Shown here piece by piece: positions 7,833 through 14,062 of a DNA stretch of 27,608 nucleotides. The position numbers and the translations under genes are program-made. Source of the DNA: a virus; IMG/VR virus record IMGVR_UViG_3300036715_004475, positions 1 through 27,608 of that record. One strand, written 5' to 3'. The notes under the pieces were generated by a model. The model did not search any database. It saw only the letters and a program-made list of their open reading frames with translations, and was not told where the DNA came from. Numbering within the stretch: the first letter of the stretch is position 1; each line of letters starts with the position of its first letter.

Positions 7833-8119
7833 GCTCCTCCCTTCGTGGCCTTCTTCTTCTTGGGCTTCTTCTCGTACCGCTCCGGCCAGAGGTCCTTCGG
7901 CTTCATCCCGAGGGCGCGGGCAATGACACGTGCAGCACGCCCGCCCGTGTCCTGCCTCTTGCTCCTTCGCATGGCCTGCGAGAGTGCCGAGTGACTCTTG
8001 AAGCCGTTTGTACGGGCAAGCTTCGAGATGTTCAGGCCCCGACGCGCCAACTCAAATTTAATCCACGCGTTGCGGTGTGCTATGTCGGCCGGCATCTGCG
8101 TGGTCACTACTGTCACCAT
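7829..8119 (-). CDS. Ner/Nlp-family DNA-binding regulator
   Basis: 96 residues. The middle part follows the Mu Ner plan: RNAWIKFELARRGLNISKLARTNGF (first helices and helix-turn-helix), SALSQAM (recognition helix end), then RVIARALGMKPKDLWPERY, the last matching the conserved IWPSRY-type ending of Ner/Nlp proteins. In Mu, Ner represses the early and repressor promoters during lytic growth. Here the gene is first in the leftward operon and divergent from the repressor, the same logic. The tail after WPERY is a Lys-rich extension (KKPKKKK). Start uncertain: ATG 8119 or the internal ATG 8095 (MPADIAHRNAW); neither has a strong ribosome-binding site. Its end overlaps the transposase start by 4 bp. 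Confidence 0.9.
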   Translation of the reverse strand: MVTVVTTQMPADIAHRNAWIKFELARRGLNISKLARTNGFKSHSALSQAMRRSKRQDTGGRAARVIARALGMKPKDLWPERYEKKPKKKKATKGGA

Positions 8120-8208
8120 GGGAGGTCATCCCGACCGAAGAAGATGGTCTGAGTCAAGCCACATCTGTGCCCACATTCCACCCGAGACTCCCCGAACGGA
8201 GGAACGGC
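8120..8208. promoter_or_regulatory. Divergent control region between Ner-like gene and repressor
   Basis: Short spacer between two divergently transcribed regulators, the expected place for the lytic and lysogenic promoters and their operators. Visible elements are the repressor's GGAGGA ribosome-binding site (8198-8203, 5 nt before ATG 8209) and, at its left edge, a direct repeat GTCAC-tact-GTCAC overlapping the start of the Ner-like gene. I cannot identify -10/-35 boxes with confidence. Confidence 0.5.
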
Positions 8209-8859
8209 ATGGCGACGAAGGATTTGGGGAAGAGAATCGGCCTCGCCATTGGGACCGAAGGGGCCTACGCGTTCGCGAAGCGAACTGGCATGTCTTACAG
8301 CCTTCTTCGGAGGTACGTCGCTGGGGAGGTTGAGCCACGCTCCGACAAGCTCAATCAGATCGCGGCGGGGACTGGTGTTGCTCTCGACTGGTTGATGACA
8401 GGAAAGGGGGCGGGGCCTGTAAATCCCGTCGTGCATACGCCAGTGCCGTCAGGGCTCCAACCGCTTTCGGTGTCTGCATTCCGTCCGGAAGCTGCCGGAT
8501 TGCCTCGCGAGTTTCTGCGCGACCTTGATGTTGCTCCGGAAAAGGCAGAGTTCGTCGTTGCCCCCGATGATGCGATGGCCCCAGGAATTGCCAAAGGGGA
8601 CCTCGTTCTTCTGAATACCGGCGAGCGGAACATTACGAAGGGCATCCAGGTCATCGCGACAACGGCGGAGCCTCTGCTGCGATTCGTGCGCTTCGACGAT
8701 GCGTTGGGTCAGTGGGTTCTGACAGCGACCAACCCGTCGTTCAAGACGATGGTTCTCTCTCCGAGGGACATGTTGCAGAGCCACTTCTTCCACGGGGCGG
8801 TGGTCGCCGTCATGAAACGCGCCGAGCAAACTCCAACGCCGCCGTCAAGCAAGAAGTAG
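8209..8859 (+). CDS. CI/LexA-like phage repressor with degenerate protease site
   Basis: 216 residues; ATG 8209 chosen because GGAGGA lies 5 nt upstream and because an XRE-type helix-turn-helix follows at once (AYAFAKRTGMSYSLLRRYVAGEVEP, about residues 19-43, then ALDWLMTGKG). A linker leads to an S24/LexA-like beta domain (about 112-200). At the place of the Ser nucleophile (normally GDSMEP) the sequence is DDAMAPGIAKGD, so Ser is Ala122. At the place of the catalytic Lys (normally VKRL) it reads LLRFVRF, so Lys is Arg158. It should bind operator DNA to keep lysogeny but should not undergo RecA-stimulated self-cleavage. The gene is divergent from the Ner-like gene and the only rightward gene between 392 and 9724. 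Confidence 0.9.
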   Translation: MATKDLGKRIGLAIGTEGAYAFAKRTGMSYSLLRRYVAGEVEPRSDKLNQIAAGTGVALDWLMTGKGAGPVNPVVHTPVPSGLQPLSVSAFRPEAAGLPREFLRDLDVAPEKAEFVVAPDDAMAPGIAKGDLVLLNTGERNITKGIQVIATTAEPLLRFVRFDDALGQWVLTATNPSFKTMVLSPRDMLQSHFFHGAVVAVMKRAEQTPTPPSSKK

Positions 8860-8880
8860 CGGAGCACGTACGAATCTTGA

Positions 8881-8896
8881 CCCAATGGTTTGCGAA
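8881..8896 (+). repeat. Repeat copy 3, downstream of the repressor
   Basis: CCCAATGGTTTGCGAA, same orientation as copy 1, differing from it at three of 16 positions. Positions 8885-8899 are identical, inverted, to 499-513. It sits 21 bp after the repressor stop codon, directly after TTGAC. In Mu an internal transposase-binding enhancer lies near the repressor, so an enhancer or operator role is possible (inference). Confidence 0.6.
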
Positions 8897-8983
8897 ACGG
8901 ACGGTCTGACCGACTCGTCGCAGGCGCCCGAGGAGCGCCCGGACGACTCAGAGCCCGTCTTGGGGGGCGATCGCGCGCCAATC

Positions 8984-9003
8984 CGCATCACATCGCATCA
9001 CAT
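8984..9003 (+). repeat. Perfect 10-bp tandem repeat
   Basis: CGCATCACAT occurs twice back to back, one helical turn apart, in the 165-bp gap between the converging repressor and lipoprotein genes. It may be a protein-binding site or chance. Confidence 0.5.
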
Positions 9004-9024
9004 GGCCTTCGACGTGGCGGTCGA

Positions 9025-9552
9025 TCACCGGCCGGAATCAGGCGTCCCGTCCAGGCAGGCGCCGTTCTGGCAGATCTGACCCGCGTCACAGTGCCGATCG
9101 CACCGTCCGCAGTTGTCGACCGAGCTCACGTAGTCGACGCAGACATCGTGGCAGGTCGTCTGGTGGTGTGGGCAGTAGCAGTGAGCCCGACTGCACGACG
9201 CGCCTGCTTGGCAGACGCTCCCGCACGCCCCGCAGTTGGCTGCGTCGTTCCAGGTGTCCTCGCAGAAGTCGCCACACGCCATCAAATCCCCCGGCGCGCC
9301 TGGGCAGCCGCCATCGATTACTCGGGTTCCGGCGTCGGGGCAGGCGGGGCAGGCAAACGTCACGGCCGCCCCGCAATTCGTCATTTCCAACGGAGCGCCG
9401 CAAATACCGGCGTCCGCGCAGGCCGCTTCGGCTGAGGCGAAGCAGATACCGGCGTCGGTCCCCGCGTCCTGGGCGTCGAGGGTCGCGGCGCGTGTGGCGC
9501 CGCCGCAGCTCGTCAGGACCAGTGCCAGGCCGAGGAATTCGCGAATTGTCAT
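9025..9552 (-). CDS. Cys-rich secreted lipoprotein, myxobacterial type (prophage cargo)
   Basis: 175 residues. The N-terminus is a lipoprotein signal: MTIREFLGLALVLTSC, lipobox LTSC with Cys16 as the lipidated residue. The rest holds 22 further cysteines, with paired motifs NCGACGSVCQAGASC and NCGRCDRHCDAGQIC each followed by a GxC or HCYC element, like the NCGxCG(x)nC repeats of many myxobacterial surface lipoproteins (Stig1-like). They should form disulfide-bonded small domains outside the cytoplasm. The start at ATG 9552 is supported by GGAGG (complement of 9560-9564). It lies opposite to the flanking genes and has no role in a Mu virion, so it looks like a lysogenic-conversion gene acquired from the host. 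Its ligand is unknown. Confidence 0.85.
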   Translation of the reverse strand: MTIREFLGLALVLTSCGGATRAATLDAQDAGTDAGICFASAEAACADAGICGAPLEMTNCGAAVTFACPACPDAGTRVIDGGCPGAPGDLMACGDFCEDTWNDAANCGACGSVCQAGASCSRAHCYCPHHQTTCHDVCVDYVSSVDNCGRCDRHCDAGQICQNGACLDGTPDSGR

Positions 9553-9723
9553 GGGGAAACCTCCGTGCGGGACTCTCTATCGCAAACGCCACCATATGAC
9601 CAGTGCGCAGCCACGGCGCACGCTTGACCGCGACCCCCGGAAGCTGTTTGCGTAGGGTCCGCCTTCCAATCCAGTTCCCTGGAAAATGCTTTCCACTGAT
9701 GCGCTTCCCGAACTTTTGGGACG
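9553..9723. promoter_or_regulatory. Spacer between lipoprotein and head operon; promoter region for both
   Basis: Divergent spacer that must hold the lipoprotein promoter (leftward) and the late promoter for the 18-kb rightward operon. TTGACC at 9624-9629 resembles a -35 box, but there is no matching -10 at 16-18 bp, which would fit an activator-dependent late promoter as in Mu (inference). Fragments resembling the end repeat (TCGCAAAC near 9579, GTTTGCG near 9646) are too short to call. Confidence 0.35.
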
Positions 9724-11187
9724 TTGCGCTTCGTGACGACGTCCTCCGCCCAGAAGCAGCCGGCCCGCCGGGTTCTCGAAGCGATTACTTCGCAGCCGTG
9801 GGCTTTGCCCCCGGCGGCGCTCGAAGTGATCCTTTCGATTGCCGCGCGTGAGAACGATCCGGGCGCGTTCGACCAGACGGATGAGAACGGCAACCGGTCG
9901 AAGGCGCCGTTTGAATTGCTGGACGGCGTGGCGGTCATCCCGGTGCGCGGCGCGCTCACCCGGTATGCCTCCATCTTCGACGCCATCTGCGGCGCGGTGT
10001 CGTACGAGGGGCTCCGCTCGAATATCGATGCGGCGCTCTCCGACTCCTCGGTTCGCTCCCTCGTCCTGAAGTTCGACTCCCCGGGCGGCCAGGTCGCCGG
10101 CCTCTTCGAGCTCGGCGACTACCTCCACGGCGCGCGCGGCACGAAGCCCATCGTCGCGTTCGGCGACGGCCTCACCTGCAGCGCGGCGTATCTGCTCGCG
10201 AGCTCCTGCGACGAGATCGTCGGGACGGAGTCGGCGCTCGTCGGGTCCGTGGGCGTCTGCACGACGCTCGTCGACCGCAGCGCGATGGACGCCTCCCTGG
10301 GCATCAAGCGCCGGCAGATTCTCTCGTCAGGCTCGCCGCTCAAGAACCCCGAGGGCGTGAGCCCGGCGGCGGTCGAAGCGGCGCAGCGCATCGTCGACGG
10401 CCTCATGGCGATCTTCGTCGACAAGCTCGCGCGGAACCGCGCGACGACGAAGGCCGACATCCTGGCGAACTACGGGAAGGGCGCGGTCCTGTTGGCCGGC
10501 GCTTCGAGCCAGGCCGAGGGCGACCACTCCGCGCTCGACGCGGGGATGGTCGACCGCATCGCCACGTACGACGAGCTCCTGCACGACCTGCAATCGCAAA
10601 CCTCTCGGCGTGCCCCGCGCGCCGCCCCACCCAGCAATGGAGGAATCCAGATGAAGAACCTCGTCTCCGCCGTCTTTGCCGCACTCGCCCTCAAGCCCGA
10701 CGCCACCGAGGCCGAAGCCGTCGCCGCGTTCCAGGAACGCTTCGCCGCGCGCGCGTCCGCGCCGCCCTCGCTCGACCAGTACGTCCTGCGCGCCGACTAC
10801 GAGAAGACGGTCCAGGCGCTGCGGACCGCCGAGGCCGGGCTCGCGTTCGAGGCCGGTGAGGCCGCGCGCACGCGGGTGAACGCGCTCATCCAGAAGGGCC
10901 ACGACGAGCAGTGCATCACGCCCGCGACGGAACCGATCCACCGCGAGGCGATGGGCACGGAGACGGAGATCGGCGGGCGCAAGGTGTTCCAGGCGAACGC
11001 CGCCGGCATCGCCGCCTTCGAGCGGTTCCTCAAGGTCGCCCCCAAGGTCGCGCCGCCCTCCGGCCTCGGCGACCGCACGCCGCCGGGCACGAAGGGCGCG
11101 ACGCGCGAGCTCGACGCCGACGAGCAGACGATGTGCCGCGTCTTCTTCAACGGCGACGTTGCCGCGTTCCTCGCTGCCAACCCCTAA
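9724..11187 (+). CDS. Prohead protease S49/SppA type fused to scaffold (Mu gpI-like)
   Basis: 487 residues from TTG 9724; GTG 9733 is an equally possible start. The protease domain spans about residues 15-290: SQPWALPPAALEVILSIAARE, then VAVIPVRGALT, KFDSPGGQVAG, the nucleophile region LTCSAAYLLAS (Ser153) and a candidate general-base Lys207 in SSGSPLKN, as in SppA-type Ser/Lys proteases. The C-terminal 178 residues (from Met310) are charged and helical and correspond to the scaffold that is also made separately from an internal start. As in Mu gene I, the enzyme would cleave the scaffold and itself during prohead maturation. It is the first gene of the rightward late operon. Confidence 0.92.
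   Translation: MRFVTTSSAQKQPARRVLEAITSQPWALPPAALEVILSIAARENDPGAFDQTDENGNRSKAPFELLDGVAVIPVRGALTRYASIFDAICGAVSYEGLRSNIDAALSDSSVRSLVLKFDSPGGQVAGLFELGDYLHGARGTKPIVAFGDGLTCSAAYLLASSCDEIVGTESALVGSVGVCTTLVDRSAMDASLGIKRRQILSSGSPLKNPEGVSPAAVEAAQRIVDGLMAIFVDKLARNRATTKADILANYGKGAVLLAGASSQAEGDHSALDAGMVDRIATYDELLHDLQSQTSRRAPRAAPPSNGGIQMKNLVSAVFAALALKPDATEAEAVAAFQERFAARASAPPSLDQYVLRADYEKTVQALRTAEAGLAFEAGEAARTRVNALIQKGHDEQCITPATEPIHREAMGTETEIGGRKVFQANAAGIAAFERFLKVAPKVAPPSGLGDRTPPGTKGATRELDADEQTMCRVFFNGDVAAFLAANP
10651..11187 (+). CDS. Nested capsid scaffold protein (Mu gpZ-like), internal in-frame start
   Basis: 178 residues, same frame and stop as the protease gene. The start is marked by a strong GGAGG (10639-10643) 7 nt before ATG 10651, which is unexpected inside a coding region unless used. 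The sequence starts MKNLVSAVFAALALKPDATE and continues through a coiled-coil-like YEKTVQALRTAEAGLAFEAG section, typical of scaffolds. In Mu, gpZ is made from inside gene I in the same way. It would fill the prohead core and be removed by the protease. Confidence 0.8.
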   Translation: MKNLVSAVFAALALKPDATEAEAVAAFQERFAARASAPPSLDQYVLRADYEKTVQALRTAEAGLAFEAGEAARTRVNALIQKGHDEQCITPATEPIHREAMGTETEIGGRKVFQANAAGIAAFERFLKVAPKVAPPSGLGDRTPPGTKGATRELDADEQTMCRVFFNGDVAAFLAANP

Positions 11188-11243
11188 CCGATCCGCCCAC
11201 CACCAGCCTGAGCGGCCACGGCCGCGATTGAAAGAAGGAAGCG

Positions 11244-12011
11244 ATGTCAGCAGCCACCTCAGACAGGAAGTCCGCCGAGCGCTCAGGACGGGCGTCGGTC
11301 ATGTCCGTTCTCTCCGCCGTCGTCATCTTCGGGCGCACGCTCGTTGGTAAGACGATCGCGGGCCTCGCCCGCCCCGGCGCGAAGAGCATCCCCGGCCTCA
11401 CCATCGTCGGCGTGTCGAGCGAGTACGTCGACAACAGCGCCGGCGCGGATGGAGACAAGACCGTCGCGTTCGAGCGCGGCGTCTACCCGTTCGACAACGG
11501 CGGGGACATCACGGTCGCGCACGTGGGCAAGGCCTGCTACGCGGACGACGACTCCACCGTCTACCTGGACGACCTCGTCGGCGTGCGGCCGTACGTCGGC
11601 CGAATCAAGGACGTCGACAGCAACTACGTCTGGGTGGACGTGGGCGACGGGAAGGCCCCGGTGAAGACGGCACTCGTCGTGAACGTGGCGGACCTCGTCG
11701 CCGCGGACGCGAAGGTCTACCGAGTGATCGCGCCGTGCGCGGGTCTCATCAAGCGCATCCACACGGGGCTGAACGAGCACGCCGTGGCCGGCGCGGACGC
11801 CACCATCACCAGCAAGATCAACGGCGTCGCCGTCACCGGCGGTGTCGTCACCATCGCGCTCGCCGCCAGCGTCATCGGCGACAAGGACGTCGCCACGCCC
11901 ACCGCGGCGAACGTCGTGGCCGAGGGCGATGAGATCTCCCTCACCGTCGGCGGTGGGAACACGAACACGGCAGCCTTCGCCCTCGCGACCATCGAGATCG
12001 AGCCCTTCTAA
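11244..12011 (+). CDS. Head decoration protein, DUF2190-like with extra beta domain
   Basis: 255 residues; AAGGAA just before ATG 11244. Residues about 30-140 match the DUF2190 capsid-cement pattern: GKTIAGLARPGAKSIPGLTIVGVSSEYVDN, VAFERGVYPFDNGG, ITVAHVGKACYADDDSTVYLD, VGRIKDVDSNYVWVDVG. A second domain (about 155-255) starts YRVIAPCAGLIKRIHTGL and is Thr/Ala/Val-rich with alternating strands (ITSKINGVAVTGGVVTIAL), ending TAAFALATIEIEPF. DUF2190 proteins are usually only about 110 residues, so this is a two-domain version. It should bind the outside of the capsid lattice. It lies between scaffold and capsid genes, the place of decoration genes in Mu relatives. Confidence 0.8.
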   Translation: MSAATSDRKSAERSGRASVMSVLSAVVIFGRTLVGKTIAGLARPGAKSIPGLTIVGVSSEYVDNSAGADGDKTVAFERGVYPFDNGGDITVAHVGKACYADDDSTVYLDDLVGVRPYVGRIKDVDSNYVWVDVGDGKAPVKTALVVNVADLVAADAKVYRVIAPCAGLIKRIHTGLNEHAVAGADATITSKINGVAVTGGVVTIALAASVIGDKDVATPTAANVVAEGDEISLTVGGGNTNTAAFALATIEIEPF

Positions 12012-12077
12012 CCGGCTCTTCACGCCCACAACCGAACTGCATTCGCCCCGAGCGGGCGCCACACGAGGAGGATTGAA

Positions 12078-12983
12078 ATGCTCGCAAATAAAAGGAACGT
12101 GGACGGCATCTTCAACGGCTGGAAGAAGGACTTCGCGGAGACGTCGCTCTTTTACGCGAGCTCCGACTACGCCAAGGTCTGCACGATCATCAAGTCGGAG
12201 ACGGAGACCGAGAACTACCCGCGCTTCGACGACGTGCCGGACATGCGCGAGTGGCTCGGCGACCGCGTCGTGAACGACCTCAGCGTCAGCAACTACTCGC
12301 TGCGCAACAAGGACTACGAGCTGACGTACGCCCTGAAGCGGACCCAGGTGGAGGACAACACCTGGGCGAGCCAGGGAATCCACGTGAAGCAGGCGGCCTA
12401 CGTCTCGGCGACGAAGCCGGACCGCCTCGTGTTCGGCGAGCTCCTCCCGAACGGCTTCGACCCCGTGAAGGGGAAGTGCTCGGACGGCAAGGCGTTCTTC
12501 GCGGCGAATCACCAGGTGGGCAACGGCACGAAGTCGAACGTGCTGACCGGCTCGGGCCCGACGCTCGTGAACCCCTGGTTCATCGTCGACGGCCGCATGC
12601 CGCTGAAGTCCTTCATCTTCCAGGACCGCAAGCAGCCCGAGTTCGTGGTGATGGACAAGATCGACGACGAGGCGGTGTTCACCCAGGGCAAGATCCGCTG
12701 GGGCGTCGACTCGCGCTGGGCCGCCGGTTACGGCCTCTGGCAGACCATCGTGGGCAGCACGAAGAAGTTCTCCGCGGACTCGCTCGAGGAAGCGCTGGGG
12801 CTCATCGCCGGTCAGACGAACGACAAGGGCGTGAACCTCGGCCTCATGGGCACGATGGTCATCTTCGGCCAGTCGAACCGCGCGGACATTCTCGACGTCA
12901 TCGGCATCGACCGCATCGCGGGCGGCATGGGCAACAAGAACTACAAGGCGCTCGAACTGCTCCGCACGTCCTGGCTGAAGTAG
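12078..12983 (+). CDS. Major capsid protein (Mu gpT-like)
   Basis: 301 residues; Mu gpT is 305. Recognised from the N-terminus MLANKRNVDGIFNGWKKDF (in gpT, a helix starting at a phage-type IFxGFxxxF), the strand-rich core YPRFDDVPDMREWLGDRVVNDLSVSNYSLRNKDYELT, the glycine loop LVFGELLPNGFDPVKGKCSDGKAFFAANHQVG, and the C-terminal WAAGYGLWQTIVGS. It forms the HK97-fold icosahedral shell. GAGGAGG (12065-12071) 6 nt before the ATG is the strongest ribosome-binding site in the window, as expected for the most abundant virion protein. A tRNA-like gene starts 8 bp after its stop codon. Confidence 0.95.
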   Translation: MLANKRNVDGIFNGWKKDFAETSLFYASSDYAKVCTIIKSETETENYPRFDDVPDMREWLGDRVVNDLSVSNYSLRNKDYELTYALKRTQVEDNTWASQGIHVKQAAYVSATKPDRLVFGELLPNGFDPVKGKCSDGKAFFAANHQVGNGTKSNVLTGSGPTLVNPWFIVDGRMPLKSFIFQDRKQPEFVVMDKIDDEAVFTQGKIRWGVDSRWAAGYGLWQTIVGSTKKFSADSLEEALGLIAGQTNDKGVNLGLMGTMVIFGQSNRADILDVIGIDRIAGGMGNKNYKALELLRTSWLK

Positions 12984-12990
12984 CGCTCGC

Positions 12991-13066
12991 CGCGGGGTGG
13001 AGGAGCGGCTGACCTCGCCGGGGCCCCATGACCCCGGAGGCGCTGGTTCGAGTCCAGCCTCCGCAA
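12991..13066 (+). tRNA. Initiator-like tRNA (CAT in an 8-nt anticodon loop)
   Basis: A full cloverleaf can be drawn. Acceptor 12991-12997 (CGCGGGG) pairs with 13059-13065 (CTCCGCA) except C1xA72. D stem GAGG/CCTC (13000-13003, 13013-13016) with a 9-nt loop containing GG. Anticodon stem CGGGG/CCCCG (13019-13023, 13032-13036). T arm GCTGG-TTCGAGT-CCAGC (13042-13058). A73 at 13066 is followed by CCT, not CCA. Three hallmarks of bacterial initiator tRNA are present: the C1xA72 mismatch, A11:U24 in the D stem, and consecutive G:C pairs in the anticodon stem. The oddities are the anticodon loop CCCCATGA, which has 8 nt with C before CAT instead of U33, and one extra base after the D stem. It lies between the capsid and gp36-like genes. 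The antisense strand reads LDSNQRL, a known false-ORF signature of tRNA genes. Confidence 0.75.
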
Positions 13067-13110
13067 CCTCTGCAGGTGTGACCGGGCCGCCACGCCCACC
13101 ACCTGCTCCC

Positions 13111-13128
13111 TTTCGCAAACCATCGGGC
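13111..13128 (-). repeat. Repeat copy 4, between tRNA and head-tail genes
   Basis: TTTCGCAAACCATCGGGC on the plus strand, identical over 18 bp to copy 2 at 501-518 near the left end. It lies in the non-coding gap after the tRNA and partly overlaps the first arm of the GC hairpin at 13125. Its presence 13 kb inside the phage suggests a binding site shared with the ends (inference). Confidence 0.65.
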
Positions 13129-13157
13129 CGGCCCGTGGCGGGGCCGGCCCCCCTTTC
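13125..13157 (+). terminator. GC-rich hairpin with short T run after the tRNA
   Basis: GGGCCGGCCC at 13125-13134 and again at 13141-13150 form a perfect 10-bp stem with a 6-nt loop, followed by CCCTTTCC. It would stop or slow transcription after the capsid gene and tRNA, reducing expression of the low-copy genes downstream. Each arm is itself palindromic, so alternative small foldings exist. Confidence 0.55.
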
Positions 13158-13187
13158 CGCTCCTGACCGAGCGCACGGAGACCGACG

Positions 13188-13631
13188 ATGCAGACGCTCC
13201 TCACCATCACGACCTTCCGCGAGCGCCTCGGGGAAGAGAACTACATCCTCGTCGCGGATCCGCGGCGCACCGGCACCGTCGACGAGACGAAGGTGCAGCG
13301 GGCCATCGACGACGCGACTTCGTACGTCTGGGGCAAGGTCCAGGCGGGCCAGCACAAGCTTCCGCGCAACGTCGTGCCGGACGTGCTCGTCGGCCTCGCC
13401 TTCGACCTCGCCGTCTACAAGGTGTGCCGCTTCACCGGCGCCGGCATGACCGACGACATCCGCGAGGGCTACAAGGCCGCGCGCCAGGACTGCGCCGATC
13501 TCGCGTCCCGCGAGCTGATGCTCGGCGAGGAGCTCACGGCCGAGCAGCCCAGCGCGGGCGACGCGCCGATCTTCGTGGCCACCGGCGGCCCGCGTCAGTT
13601 CGAGCGGAGCAAGACGGGGGGCGCTCTGTGA
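13188..13631 (+). CDS. Head-tail joining protein DUF1320 (Mu gp36-like)
   Basis: 147 residues, the family's usual size. The N-terminus has the DUF1320 pattern: a short region with ITTFRERLGEENYILVADPR, then DETKVQRAIDDATSYVWGKVQAG (first adaptor helix), HKLPRNVVPDVLVGLAFDLAVYKVCRF (second helix), and DIREGYKAARQDCADLASREL. A proline-rich, charged tail follows. Members act as neck adaptors joining the portal to the tail. GGAG at 13177-13180 precedes the ATG. Its stop overlaps the next start (GTGA). Confidence 0.9.
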   Translation: MQTLLTITTFRERLGEENYILVADPRRTGTVDETKVQRAIDDATSYVWGKVQAGQHKLPRNVVPDVLVGLAFDLAVYKVCRFTGAGMTDDIREGYKAARQDCADLASRELMLGEELTAEQPSAGDAPIFVATGGPRQFERSKTGGAL

Positions 13632-14062
13632 TCTCACTCGATGTCCAGGGCTTCGAAGCCGTCGAACGTCTCCTGCGGCCCTTCGCGGCGCGCGAGCTCG
13701 ACGACGCGCTCCGCCACCTGGAGCCGCTGCTCGTCGCGCAGACGCGTCGCCGGCTGCAGGACACGAAGACGGCGCCGGACGGCACGCCCTGGGCGCCGTG
13801 GGCCCCGAGCACGGCGCGACGCGCGCTCCCAGGACAAAGCCTGCTGGAGCGCACGGGCCAGCTGCGCGACCAGCTCGAAGTGCAGGAGGACAGCCAGGCC
13901 GTCGAGATCGGCAGCGACCTCGTCCGCGCCGCGGTGCTCTCCGAAGGCCGTCCGTCGGTAGGCATGCCGGCGCGGCCGCTGCTCGGCCTGAGCCCGCGCG
14001 ACGAGGAAGAGATCGTCGACGCCATCGACACCTGGCTCGCGCGGCGACTGGAGGGGCGATGA
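13628..14062 (+). CDS. Virion morphogenesis / tail completion protein (Mu gpG-like, phage_tail_S)
   Basis: 144 residues from GTG 13628, a start fixed by its 4-bp overlap with the previous stop codon. Family pattern: ALRHLEPLLVAQTRRRLQDTKTAPDGTPWAPW (the conserved F/W region after a DGxxW-type turn), LLERTGQLRDQL, and the closing ARPLLGLSPRDEEEIVDAIDTWL, which matches the FLGLS..d..eI ending of phage_tail_S proteins. Such proteins cap the tail or fit heads to tails. Translation is coupled to both neighbours. Confidence 0.88.
   Translation: MISLDVQGFEAVERLLRPFAARELDDALRHLEPLLVAQTRRRLQDTKTAPDGTPWAPWAPSTARRALPGQSLLERTGQLRDQLEVQEDSQAVEIGSDLVRAAVLSEGRPSVGMPARPLLGLSPRDEEEIVDAIDTWLARRLEGR

Noticed and set aside
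9574-9653. Partial matches to the end repeat (TCGCAAAC and GTTTGCG)
   Set aside because: Only 7-8 bp agree; expected by chance at this length, so not counted as copies.
12898-13210. Small leftward frames reading LDSNQRL / WTRTSASG
   Set aside because: These are known false proteins produced by the reverse strand of tRNA genes; they support the tRNA call instead.
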